This document shows positions 1 through 6,479 of a stretch of 15,302 nucleotides of DNA, one piece after another (positions within the stretch are counted from its first letter, which is position 1; every line of letters starts with the position of its first letter). The notes below the pieces were generated by a model. That model was not told where the DNA came from and ran no database searches. It saw nothing but the letters and a program-made list of their open reading frames with translations. This DNA is from Gammaproteobacteria bacterium (lineage in GTDB: Bacteria > Pseudomonadota > Gammaproteobacteria > UWMA-0217): NCBI GenBank assembly GCA_027031685.1, contig JALVPS010000224.1:1-15302 (forward strand). Reading direction: 5' to 3'. Made by a program: the position numbers and the translations under genes.

Positions 1-314
1 TCACCGAGGCCGCCGAGCCGCTCGGCCTGGCGGTGGAATTCGAGGCCTTGTTCGCCGGCGTCCCCGCCTTGGCCACCCCGCGCACCACGCCCATCGTGGC
101 GGCCGCCGAGGCCCTCACCGACCACCCCGCCGCCAGCGTGGCCTTCGGCACCGAGGGTCCCTTCCTGCAGCGCCTGGGCATCGACACCCTCATCTTCGGC
201 CCCGGCGACATCGACCGCGCCCACCAGCCCGACGAATACTGCCGCATGGACGCCATGCAGCAGGCCGTCGCCTACCTGCGGCGGCTCATCGCGCGGTTTT
301 GCATGGGGGACTAG
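1..314 (+). CDS. argE: Acetylornithine deacetylase, C-terminal part (5' end outside the window)
   Basis: This is the last 103 or so residues of an M20-family metallopeptidase. It is open from the window edge (codons in phase from base 3) and stops with TAG at 312-314. The visible part carries the ArgE signatures SVAFGTEGPFLQ and FGPGDIDRAHQPDEY. The His of AHQPDE is the late metal ligand conserved in ArgE and DapE relatives. The family removes acetate from N2-acetylornithine to give ornithine in arginine biosynthesis, in the cytoplasm. The closing segment resembles E. coli ArgE more than DapE, from knowledge of the family. A GTG at 33 is internal and not a start. No downstream partner gene follows on this strand; the next confident gene is convergent. 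Confidence 0.9.
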   Translation, partial: TEAAEPLGLAVEFEALFAGVPALATPRTTPIVAAAEALTDHPAASVAFGTEGPFLQRLGIDTLIFGPGDIDRAHQPDEYCRMDAMQQAVAYLRRLIARFCMGD

Positions 315-535
315 GGGCAGTGGCCGCCCCGGCCGCCCGGGGCGGCGCTGCACTGGCTGGGGGTGGACTGCTGCGCCTTCCATCGCAACTGGACGCGCCA
401 GGCGGCCGGCCACCAGTCGCCCACTTCGTGGTGGACGACACCCTGCTCACCCGCTCGCGGCGACCAACGGTTCATGCTGGGGGCATCGCCACCCCCCGGA
501 GGACAGGCCATGAGCCGGGACGTGTGGGAAGAACG
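315..535. other. Short intergenic stretch, no confident gene
   Basis: This is GC-rich sequence between the argE stop and the convergent stop of the choice-of-anchor gene. No reading frame has a recognisable protein. A well-formed Shine-Dalgarno (GGAGGA, 498-503) precedes an ATG at 510, opening a 42-codon frame that soon runs antisense into the neighbouring gene. It may be the remnant of a lost gene. I see no clear terminator with a T tract for either flanking gene. Confidence 0.4.
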
Positions 536-1285
536 CTATGTCTGCTCCCGGGCCCTCGACCCCCTCTGCCTTTTGCGCCCCAGGGCACCTAGCGGCAGCA
601 GCCACCAGGCCAGCGCCCCGCCCCCTTCCACCACATAGTCCACTCGGGCGTCCGGCACGGGATCGCGCCCGGCGTCCTCCAGGGGCAGGGCCGCCAGCGC
701 ACTCCGCTCCTCCGGCCCCCAGCCGGTCAGCCATTCCCCGCTGTCCGCGTCGTACAGCTCTACCAGCAGGTCGTAGTCACCGCTGGGATAGCCACTGTCC
801 AGGTTCACCTCCACCACGTAGGCATCGTCTGCGCGGTGGCCGATCAGGTGAAAGTCGTCCGTGGTGTGCAGCACGTTCCACGGCCCGCCCTGGTAGCTCA
901 CCGACAGCACGGCGTACACCCAAGCCTCGCCATTGTCGATGTCCACGTCCAGGGTCAGATCGAAAGCATGAAAGAAGCCGTCGCCGTCGCGGTCGGCCCG
1001 CAAGGCCACCTCTGTGCGGAACAGGTGCACCACAGGCAGCGGGCAACCGCAATCGGCGGTGTAGCGGCGGACGAGCGCGGCCGGGCTGGGGGGTGCCAGA
1101 CCCGCCATCCGGCGCGGTCCGTCCAGGCGCAGACCGGCGCGGGCATCGAGGCGCGGCGAAGGCCACTGGCCATTGGCGCGGGCCGGGTAATCGCGGACGT
1201 GGGCGAAACGCAGGGCTGGGGCCTGCGCCACCGCCAGCGCGGGCGTGGCGAGCAGACCGAGCAGGAAAAACAGTGGCAGACGCAT
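536..1285 (-). CDS. Choice-of-anchor H family secreted protein with GlyGly-CTERM tail
   Basis: A 249-aa exported protein. Residues 1-18 form a signal peptide (MRLPLFFLLGLLATPALA) with cleavage expected near AVA-Q. The central domain has the choice-of-anchor H pattern: DRDGDGFFHAF (99-109), LDVDID, WVYAVLSVSYQGGPWN (122-137), a TTDDFHL block, then GYPSGDYDLLVELYD (165-179) and a final LPLED. The C-terminus has GGG (221-223), a short hydrophobic stretch and a basic RKRQR cluster, the tripartite GlyGly-CTERM arrangement recognised by rhombosortase for surface anchoring or release. The molecular function of the domain is unknown. The start at 1285 is chosen because the signal peptide begins there and GGGAG precedes it by about 7 nt; the frame is open further upstream, but that extension does not look like protein. 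It is convergent with argE. Confidence 0.8.
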   Translation of the reverse strand: MRLPLFFLLGLLATPALAVAQAPALRFAHVRDYPARANGQWPSPRLDARAGLRLDGPRRMAGLAPPSPAALVRRYTADCGCPLPVVHLFRTEVALRADRDGDGFFHAFDLTLDVDIDNGEAWVYAVLSVSYQGGPWNVLHTTDDFHLIGHRADDAYVVEVNLDSGYPSGDYDLLVELYDADSGEWLTGWGPEERSALAALPLEDAGRDPVPDARVDYVVEGGGALAWWLLPLGALGRKRQRGSRAREQT

Positions 1286-1638
1286 GGCAAGGCTCCCGGT
1301 GATTGGTGGATTCCGGGTGCCATTGCAGCGCAGGGGGACTGAATGGCCGCTGAACGGCCCGCTCAGGGCAGCAACACGAGGACAGGCGGGCCGCTTGCCG
1401 AAGCTGAACAGCGTCCTGTATACGCCGGGCACGGCACAACGGCAACAGCCAGCGTAGCAACGCTGCCCCCCCGCGCCATGAACAGGAGAAAGCTCGTTTG
1501 ACTGATGGAATCATGCGAGATCAGTTGGCAGCACGGTGTCAAGGCGATATCTACAGGGGGGAACTAAACACCTGACGAGGAGAACTAAGACGATCAGGAA
1601 ATGCCACAAAAACAGGATCAACGGAAGAGGTGACAGAG
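1286..1638. other. Divergent intergenic region between the choice-of-anchor and CAP genes
   Basis: About 350 bases without a supported gene. The left two-thirds is GC-rich like the surroundings. From about 1480 the sequence becomes visibly AT-richer and continues so into the CAP gene, suggesting the boundary of a differently derived segment. It must hold the promoters of both flanking genes. One weak candidate for the rightward gene is listed separately. No structured RNA or repeat was recognised here. Confidence 0.5.
1525..1553 (+). promoter_or_regulatory. Weak candidate sigma-70 promoter for the CAP lipoprotein gene
   Basis: A -35-like TTGGCA (1525-1530, five of six to consensus) is followed after 17 nt by TATCTA (1548-1553, only three of six). 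The spacing is right but the -10 is poor, and the start codon is 85 nt downstream. This is the best match I could find by eye; it is not convincing alone. Confidence 0.25.
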
Positions 1639-2379
1639 ATGTCTACAACGAAACCCAGCCCCCTGCACTGCCTGTCAGCCCTGCTACTCATAGCCAGTCT
1701 CAGCGCATGCAACGATAACCCGAACATGATGACCAGTGAGCCGGGGCAATCCAATCCATCACCGGGGCAATCCAATCCATCAAACGGCACGCCTTCCACC
1801 TCAGGGGGAGGTGCCGATACGACAACTTCTAAAAATAGCGGCGGAACGGCAACATCAGGCAATGGCGGCGGAACGCCAGCACCAGGCAATGGCGGTGGAA
1901 CGGCAACATCAGGCAATGGCAGTGAAACACCTCCGCCTACCACCAACCACTGCATGTCGGACATCGACAAGGAGATGCTCAAGCAAATCAATGCGGCACG
2001 ATCAACAGCCCGCAATTGCGGCAACAGATCGTTCCCCGCCGCACCACCACTGACCTGGAATTGCACCTTGGCCCGGGTGGCCTTGGAGCACAGCAAGGAT
2101 ATGGCCGACAACAACTTTTTCAGCCATACAGGATCGGATGGCCTTTACCCCTCACAGCGCATCACCAATGCCGGCTATCGCTGGCGATCCGTAGCTGAGA
2201 ACATTGCCGCTGGGCAAGATACCGTTAGTGAGGTCATGGCGGTCTGGTTGTCAAGTCCCGGCCACTGCGCAAATATCATGAAAAGCAAATATACAGAAGT
2301 GGGTGCTGCTCGTTACATCAATGATAACTCTCACTACCGAATCTATTGGACTCAGGATTTCGCCACACCCCGGCAATAA
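1639..2379 (+). CDS. CAP/SCP-domain (YkwD-like) lipoprotein
   Basis: A 246-aa protein. Residues 1-24 are a lipoprotein signal peptide ending in the lipobox LSAC, so Cys24 should be lipidated; +2 is Asn, compatible with outer-membrane sorting. A flexible Gly/Ser/Thr/Asn linker (about 30-104) contains tandem repeats. The CAP domain (about 106-246) shows FFSHTGSDG (His163), AENIAAG (Glu187) and WLSSPGHCANIM (His209), the cavity residues of the CAP superfamily, plus the closing YWTQDF. Cysteines at 105, 127, 142 and 210 could form disulfides. Bacterial CAP proteins are secreted or surface proteins of mostly unknown activity. The ATG at 1639 is preferred over the in-frame GTG at 1630 because GGAAGAGG sits 8 nt upstream of it. 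Base composition is clearly less GC-rich than neighbouring genes, a hint of transfer. Confidence 0.88.
   Translation: MSTTKPSPLHCLSALLLIASLSACNDNPNMMTSEPGQSNPSPGQSNPSNGTPSTSGGGADTTTSKNSGGTATSGNGGGTPAPGNGGGTATSGNGSETPPPTTNHCMSDIDKEMLKQINAARSTARNCGNRSFPAAPPLTWNCTLARVALEHSKDMADNNFFSHTGSDGLYPSQRITNAGYRWRSVAENIAAGQDTVSEVMAVWLSSPGHCANIMKSKYTEVGAARYINDNSHYRIYWTQDFATPRQ
1741..1782 (+). repeat. Two perfect 21-bp tandem repeats in the CAP gene linker
   Basis: The unit CCGGGGCAATCCAATCCATC plus A occurs at 1741-1761 and again at 1762-1782. It encodes a repeated PGQSNPS peptide. Perfect identity at DNA level suggests recent duplication and possible copy-number variation between strains, without shifting the frame. 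Confidence 0.9.
1843..1923 (+). repeat. Three 27-bp tandem repeats in the CAP gene linker
   Basis: Units lie at 1843-1869, 1870-1896 and 1897-1923. They encode GTATSGNGG, GTPAPGNGG and GTATSGNGS. The first and third differ in only two bases; the second differs in a few. The unit length is a multiple of three, so expansion or loss would change only linker length between the lipid anchor and the CAP domain. Confidence 0.9.
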
Positions 2380-2572
2380 ATCCATCAAAAGGGCGACCAC
2401 CCGGTCCCGTATGATTACACCAATGGGAGGAGCTATCTGTCTGGCCCCGGATGATCAGGCCACACGTCAGGTTTGACTATGGCTGTCTGGCTCCGCCTCT
2501 GCGGCCGAGAGCAACACTGAAAGGGGGCTATTCAGGGGAAGCCGACGCGCCGCGACGGGCACGATCTCTGCA

Positions 2573-2607
2573 CGGCGGAGCGATTCGGCGTCCGAATCGC
2601 TCCGCCG
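2573..2607 (-). terminator. Strong hairpin downstream of the host-attachment gene
   Basis: A perfect 16-bp inverted repeat (arms 2573-2588 and 2592-2607, 3-nt loop) starts 12 nt beyond the minus-strand stop at 2620. The arms read CGGCGGAGCGATTCGG and its complement. No T tract follows on either strand, so it may be a 3'-end stabiliser or a Rho-assisted stop and not a classical intrinsic terminator. It lies between convergent genes and could serve both. Confidence 0.55.
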
Positions 2608-2619
2608 CCGGTTGGTCGG

Positions 2620-3054
2620 TCAGAGAAAGTCGGGCAGCGTGGCGCGGATGGCCTGCACGTCCTGGTTGACCATGTCCTTGCTGACCTCACCCACCACCCG
2701 CTTGCGCACCGGGTTGGCCAGGCAGTCGCGCAACATGCCGAGAAAGGCCGGCGCGGCCACGATGTACAGTTTGTCGAAGCTGTTGGTAGCGGCCATCTTG
2801 CCCAGATAGTCGCACAACTCATGGGCGAAGCGCTGTGCCTCGTGGGTCTTCACGTCCACCGCCTTGCCCATGGCGTGGCGGCCCTGCCCGGCGCGGTCGA
2901 AGCTGCGCCCCGGGCCGTCGGTCTCCAGGTCGCGGCCCTTGAGGCGGCTCTCCACGTGCAGCCGGTCCGCCATCTCCTGCAGCGGACCGTTGCGGTTCTC
3001 GGCGCGAAAGAAACGGGCACGGCTGGCATCGGCGACCATAACCCAGGTTGTCAT
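2620..3054 (-). CDS. Host attachment family protein
   Basis: A 144-aa cytoplasmic protein matching the family named 'protein required for attachment to host cells'. Typical features are the opening TTWVMVADASRARFF (2-16), a charged middle section with ESRLKGRDLETDGPGRSFD (35-53), then FAHELCDYL (77-85), LYIVAAPAFLGMLR (96-109) and a final DMVNQDVQAIRATLP. The family has an alpha/beta fold resembling the eRF1 middle domain; the name comes from a plant-symbiont phenotype and the biochemical role is not established. AAGGAGA lies 6 nt before the ATG, supporting the start. There is no signal peptide. It is a single-gene unit, 133 bp from fixH, with its own hairpin at the end. Confidence 0.85.
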   Translation of the reverse strand: MTTWVMVADASRARFFRAENRNGPLQEMADRLHVESRLKGRDLETDGPGRSFDRAGQGRHAMGKAVDVKTHEAQRFAHELCDYLGKMAATNSFDKLYIVAAPAFLGMLRDCLANPVRKRVVGEVSKDMVNQDVQAIRATLPDFL

Positions 3055-3168
3055 GCGGCATCTCCTTGTGTGGTGTGAGGGGGGACCGGGGGCAGTGTAT
3101 CACCGGAATCGGCCGGGGATTTGCACCGTCCCCAGCCGAAGCATTGGGCCCGCGCGGGGCGAAATCAA

Positions 3169-3186
3169 GGGCCGCCCCGGCGGCCC
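3169..3186 (-). terminator. Possible terminator hairpin after fixH
   Basis: GGGCCGCC-CC-GGCGGCCC is an 8-bp self-complementary stem (effectively 7 bp with a 4-nt loop), beginning 2 nt after the fixH stop at 3188. On the minus strand it is followed by TTGATTTCG, a weak T-rich run. A plausible but imperfect end for the ccoG-fixH transcript. Confidence 0.4.
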
Positions 3187-3187
3187 G

Positions 3188-3694
3188 TCAGTGCACCTGC
3201 GGCGTGAGGCGGACCGACTTGTCGTGGGGAAACACCATCACCCCTTCCACCTCCCAGCTGCCGTCCTCTCCCTGCAGCTTCACGTACCACTTGCCGGGCG
3301 CCAGGCCGTCCAGCCGGGCCCGGTACTGGCCGCCGCCGATGAGCTCCAGCTCCGGCTGCTGGTCCAGGTTGGCGCGCGTGGCGTGCAGCAGCTTGAGCAC
3401 GGGCGTGGCGTCGCCATGGTCGCCGGACAGGAACAGCTCCAGGCCGTCGCCGGTGGGCGTGACTCGCACGAAGCCGGCGATGTGACGGGCGGCCGCGGCC
3501 CGGTCCCGGGCGAAGGACTGATTGATGGCCAGCCCGGCCTTGTAGTAGTCGTCCTCCACCACCCCGTCGTTGCTGACGATGGCCAGGTACAGGGTGATGA
3601 AGCCCGCCACCACGGTGAGGGCGGGGATGGCGATCAGCACCCAGGGCCAGAACTGGCGATACCAGGGAACGGTGTCTTCTATGCTGCGGTACAT
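3188..3694 (-). CDS. fixH: FixH/CcoH family cbb3 oxidase assembly protein
   Basis: A 168-aa protein with a short cytoplasmic N-terminus, one membrane segment (about 17-40, WPWVLIAIPALTVVAGFIT) and a periplasmic domain. Directly after the helix comes SNDGVVEDDYYKAGLAINQ (41-59), the FixH/CcoH hallmark. The periplasmic part is a small beta-rich domain ending FPHDKSVRLTP. CcoH/FixH proteins associate with the cbb3 oxidase and are needed for its assembly or stability. The gene starts 12 nt after ccoG, so the two should be co-transcribed. In most cbb3 assembly operons the copper ATPase ccoI and then ccoS come next; here the next gene is an unrelated host-attachment protein. Confidence 0.9.
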   Translation of the reverse strand: MYRSIEDTVPWYRQFWPWVLIAIPALTVVAGFITLYLAIVSNDGVVEDDYYKAGLAINQSFARDRAAAARHIAGFVRVTPTGDGLELFLSGDHGDATPVLKLLHATRANLDQQPELELIGGGQYRARLDGLAPGKWYVKLQGEDGSWEVEGVMVFPHDKSVRLTPQVH

Positions 3695-3706
3695 GGCCGG
3701 TTCACC

Positions 3707-5110
3707 TCAGGGGTTGAGCGGACCGAGGAAGCGCGCCTTCTGCACTTTCTTGAGGCGCGGATCGTCCTCGGCCTCGATGTGGAAGAACACCCAGTTGCTG
3801 GTCTGCGGCACGTTGGCCGGATCCACCTGCAGGCGCTCGATGAGCGTCTTGATGGAACCGCCGGGCACCTCCACCTCGGAGGGCCCGCTGATGCGCAGGC
3901 CCTCCAGGCCGGACACGCTCAGGCGGTAGGTGTGCGGGTGCTCGTCCATGTTGACGATCTTGAGCGTGTAGACGTTCTCGATCAGGCCCTCGCCCGTCTC
4001 GCGGTACAGGGCGTTGCGGTCGCGGATGACGTCCAGCTCCAGCGGCACGCGCTGCGAGATGGAATACAGCAGGCCGCCCACCAGCAGCAGCAGGATGGTG
4101 GCGTAGACGATCACCCGGCCGCGCAGGATGTGGGTCTTGCCGCCATCCAGCTCGTGCTGGGTGGTATAGCGGATGAGGCCCTTGGGATAGCCCATCTTCT
4201 CCATCACCTGGTCGCAGACGTCGATGCAGGCGGCACAGCCGATGCACTGATACTGCAGGCCGTTGCGGATGTCGATGCCGGTGGGACAGACCTGCACGCA
4301 CATGGTGCAGTCCACACAGTCGCCCAGCCCCAGCGAGCGCGGATCGACACCCTTCTTGCGCGGCCCGCGCGGCTCGCCCCGCTTCTCGTCGTAGGCGATG
4401 ATGAGCGTGTCCTTGTCGAACATGGCCGACTGGAAGCGCGCATAGGGGCACATGTAGATGCACACCTGCTCGCGCATGAAGCCGGCATTGCCCCAGGTGG
4501 CGAAGCTGTAGAACAGCACCCAGAAGGTCTCCCAGGGGCCCGTGCTGAAGGTCATCAGCTCGTGCCACAGCTCGCGGATAGGCGTGAAATAGCCCACGAA
4601 GGTGAAGCCCGTCCACAGCGAGAACAGCACCCAGATGGTGTGCTTGGTCACCTTCTTGCGGATCTTGGTGGCGTTCCAGGGCATCTTGTCCAGCTTCATC
4701 ATCTGCAGCCGGTCGCCCTCGATGCGGTGCTCGATCCACATGAACACCTCGGTCCACACCGTCTGCGGGCAGGCGTAGCCGCACCACAGCCGCCCGGCCA
4801 GGGTGGTGAAGAAGAACAGCGCGTAGGCGGCGATGATGAGCAGCAGGGCCAGGTAGAAGAAGTCCTGCGGCCAGAAGGTCAGGCCGAACAGGTGGAACTT
4901 GCGCGCCGGCAGGTCGAACAGCACGGCCTGCCGCCCCTCCCACTGCAGCCAGGGCACCACGTAGTAGAGGCCCAGCAGCACCATCACGGCCAGCAGCCGC
5001 AGGGTGGCGAACCTTCCATGTACCTCGCGGGGGTAGATCTTCTCCCGCTTCTTGTAGAACTTGATGACCTCTTCGGCCTGCTGGTTCTCTGCCTGGCTCT
5101 GCTTGCTCAT
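3707..5110 (-). CDS. ccoG: Cytochrome c oxidase accessory protein CcoG (FixG/RdxA)
   Basis: A 467-aa inner-membrane iron-sulfur protein, the usual length for the family. Membrane segments lie near 38-54, 84-103, 158-175, 192-208 and 333-351. CGYACPQ (110-116) and CIYMCPY (217-223) are conserved Cys pairs. The cytoplasmic loop has two ferredoxin-type motifs: Cys265, 268, 271, 275 (CVDCTMCVQVCP) and Cys289, 292, 295, 299 (CIGCAACIDVCD), predicted to bind two [4Fe-4S] clusters. A periplasmic beta-sandwich (about 355-467) completes the protein. CcoG is known as a cupric reductase that supplies Cu(I) for the CuB site of CcoN. The start lies 3 nt after the stop of the small membrane protein gene and fixH follows after 12 nt, so the three form one unit. 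Confidence 0.95.
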   Translation of the reverse strand: MSKQSQAENQQAEEVIKFYKKREKIYPREVHGRFATLRLLAVMVLLGLYYVVPWLQWEGRQAVLFDLPARKFHLFGLTFWPQDFFYLALLLIIAAYALFFFTTLAGRLWCGYACPQTVWTEVFMWIEHRIEGDRLQMMKLDKMPWNATKIRKKVTKHTIWVLFSLWTGFTFVGYFTPIRELWHELMTFSTGPWETFWVLFYSFATWGNAGFMREQVCIYMCPYARFQSAMFDKDTLIIAYDEKRGEPRGPRKKGVDPRSLGLGDCVDCTMCVQVCPTGIDIRNGLQYQCIGCAACIDVCDQVMEKMGYPKGLIRYTTQHELDGGKTHILRGRVIVYATILLLLVGGLLYSISQRVPLELDVIRDRNALYRETGEGLIENVYTLKIVNMDEHPHTYRLSVSGLEGLRISGPSEVEVPGGSIKTLIERLQVDPANVPQTSNWVFFHIEAEDDPRLKKVQKARFLGPLNP

Positions 5111-5113
5111 GGT

Positions 5114-5389
5114 CTATCGCTTTCGGTTCACCGATTCACAGGGTTTGAGGAAGTACCGGGTGCCCAGGCTGGACAGCGCCGTGGTCACCCAGAACAGGAA
5201 AAAGCCGATGGAATAGGCGTCCATCCGCGTCACGTCCTCCATGCCCGTGGCGGCCGCCAGGTCATGGGGATCGAAAAAGGTGAAGAACAGGACGGTCGCC
5301 AGCCCCGCCGTCAGGAAAGACGGCCACAACACGGCCGATACGGACTGACAACGCCCCACCTTCGAATAGTCAACGGTCGTCGTGTTCAT
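5114..5389 (-). CDS. Small two-TM membrane protein of unknown function in the cbb3 locus
   Basis: A 91-aa protein I do not recognise. After a polar start (MNTTTVDYSKVGRC) there is a hydrophobic segment at about 19-40 (AVLWPSFLTAGLATVLFFTF), a polar loop with DPHDLAAATGMEDVTRMDAY (41-60), and a second hydrophobic segment at about 61-81 ending in a basic tail (RYFLKPCESVNRKR). Both termini are probably cytoplasmic. Two cysteines (14 and 84) lie at the membrane edges. It is the first gene of the unit with ccoG and fixH (3-nt gap to ccoG), which argues for a role in cbb3 oxidase assembly; that is inference from position only. The ribosome binding site is ambiguous: GGAGG lies 11 nt upstream of the ATG and AGAGG 2 nt upstream. 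Confidence 0.75.
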   Translation of the reverse strand: MNTTTVDYSKVGRCQSVSAVLWPSFLTAGLATVLFFTFFDPHDLAAATGMEDVTRMDAYSIGFFLFWVTTALSSLGTRYFLKPCESVNRKR

Positions 5390-5439
5390 TGCCTCTCATG
5401 CCTCCGGGTATATCGATTTCTGGTGATATGGGAATTCGA

Positions 5440-5456
5440 CGATTTTTGAAAAATCG
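5440..5456. promoter_or_regulatory. Perfect 17-bp palindrome upstream of the small membrane gene-ccoG-fixH unit
   Basis: CGATTTTT-G-AAAAATCG has 8-bp arms around one central base. It is AT-rich against a GC-rich background. It lies 50 nt upstream of the start codon and just downstream of a candidate promoter, where a repressor or activator would act. It does not match the FNR consensus. The regulator is unknown. Confidence 0.4.
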
Positions 5457-5471
5457 CCGTCACAAGCATCG

Positions 5472-5499
5472 ATTGTAGTCCAGCAGGCAGGCGAAACAA
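5472..5499 (-). promoter_or_regulatory. Candidate promoter for the small membrane gene-ccoG-fixH unit
   Basis: On the minus strand TTGTTT (5494-5499) is separated by 16 nt from TACAAT (5472-5477, five of six to the -10 consensus). Transcription would start near 5465, giving a leader of about 75 nt that contains the palindrome at 5440-5456. Its place after the ccoP terminator fits a separate transcription unit. Confidence 0.4.
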
Positions 5500-5537
5500 A
5501 TTGTAGTGCGCTAACCGCTTGATGCGTTGACAATTCG

Positions 5538-5568
5538 CAAACAAAAAGGCCTCCGCAAAGCGGAGGCC
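5538..5568 (-). terminator. Intrinsic terminator of the ccoNOQP operon
   Basis: On the minus strand GGCCTCCGC, a TTT loop and GCGGAGGCC form a perfect 9-bp GC-rich stem (5548-5556 with 5560-5568), followed by TTTTTGTTTG. It begins 20 nt after the ccoP stop. This is a textbook Rho-independent terminator and shows that ccoG lies in a separate unit or depends on read-through. Confidence 0.92.
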
Positions 5569-5588
5569 AACACACTGGTTTTACAGGG

Positions 5589-6479
5589 TTATTTCTGCGA
5601 CAGGCTGAACACGTAGCCGGCCAGCAGATGCACCTTGTCCTCGCCGAGGAAGTCCTTGAAGGCGGGCATCTTGCCGGAACGGCCCTCACGGATGCTCTTC
5701 TCCACCGCACCCTGCGAACCGCCATACAGCCAGACCTTGTCGGCCAGGTTGGGCGCGCCCAGGGCCTGGTTGCCCTTGCCGTCCGGGCCATGGCAGCCGG
5801 CGCAGAAAGTCATGTATTTTTCCTTGCCGGCGCTGGCCAGGGCCGAATCCACCTTGCGCCCGCTGAGCGACAACACGTAGGCCGTCACCTGCTTGACGCC
5901 GTCGTCACCCAGCTGGGCCGCCCAGCCTGGCATGGTTCCCTGACGGCCGTTGAGGATGCTTTGCTCGATGGTCTCCGGCGCCCCCCCGTACAGCCAGTCG
6001 TTGTCGGTCAGGTTGGGGAAGCCGCCGCCCCCCTGCGCGTCGGAGCCGTGACACTGTGCGCAGTAGTTGGCAAACAGCCGCCCGCCGATCTCCAAGGCTT
6101 CCGGATCCTTGGCGATGGCCGCCACGTCCATCTTGGCGTATTTCTGGAAGATCGGGCCGTACTTGGCCTCGGCGTCCTGCATCTCGCCCTGCCACTGCTT
6201 GGTCTGGGTCCAGCCGAGCACGCCCTTGAAGTTGCCCAGGCCGGGATAGAGCACCAGGTACACCAGAGAGAAAATGAGGGTGATGTAGAACAGCCACAGC
6301 CACCAGTTGGGCAGCGGGTTGTTGTACTCCTCGAGGCCGTCCCAGCTGTGGCCGGTGACCTCACCGCTGGCCACCTCGCCCGGGCGGGCCTTGGCCGTCC
6401 ACTTGATCAGCCAGTAGCAGGCTACGATGTTGCCCAGGGTCAGGACGATGACCCACCAATGCCAGAAGCCGCTCATCAT
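5589..6479 (-). CDS. ccoP: cbb3-type cytochrome c oxidase subunit III, diheme CcoP
   Basis: A 296-aa membrane-anchored diheme cytochrome c. Two membrane helices (about 5-24 and 58-79) are joined by a loop with the typical HSWDGLEEYNNPLPNWW (44-60). The two periplasmic cytochrome c domains have CAQCH (140-144) and CAGCH (226-230) heme motifs, with likely axial methionines in GTMPGW (Met183) and GKMPAF (Met271). CcoP accepts electrons from soluble cytochromes and passes them through CcoO to CcoN. The start overlaps the ccoQ stop in ATGATG; GAGGAG lies about 8 nt before the first ATG, and the second ATG is nearly equivalent. It is the last gene of the operon, closed by the terminator at 5538-5568. 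Confidence 0.96.
   Translation of the reverse strand: MMSGFWHWWVIVLTLGNIVACYWLIKWTAKARPGEVASGEVTGHSWDGLEEYNNPLPNWWLWLFYITLIFSLVYLVLYPGLGNFKGVLGWTQTKQWQGEMQDAEAKYGPIFQKYAKMDVAAIAKDPEALEIGGRLFANYCAQCHGSDAQGGGGFPNLTDNDWLYGGAPETIEQSILNGRQGTMPGWAAQLGDDGVKQVTAYVLSLSGRKVDSALASAGKEKYMTFCAGCHGPDGKGNQALGAPNLADKVWLYGGSQGAVEKSIREGRSGKMPAFKDFLGEDKVHLLAGYVFSLSQK

Noticed and set aside
2437..2495. Repeated CTGTCTGGC in the CAP/host-attachment spacer
   Set aside because: Only nine identical bases, no larger unit, no target-site or array structure.
2864..5449. An 861-codon open frame on the plus strand opposite ccoG and fixH
   Set aside because: It is antisense to three well-supported genes and its product is low-complexity His/Gln/Gly/Arg-rich with no family features. 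Long antisense frames are expected from the GC-rich codon usage.
5518..5533. FNR-like sequence TTGTCAACGCATCAA upstream of the small membrane protein gene
   Set aside because: The half-sites are one base too far apart and the first is TTGTC, not TTGAT. It lies upstream of the candidate promoter but does not meet the consensus.
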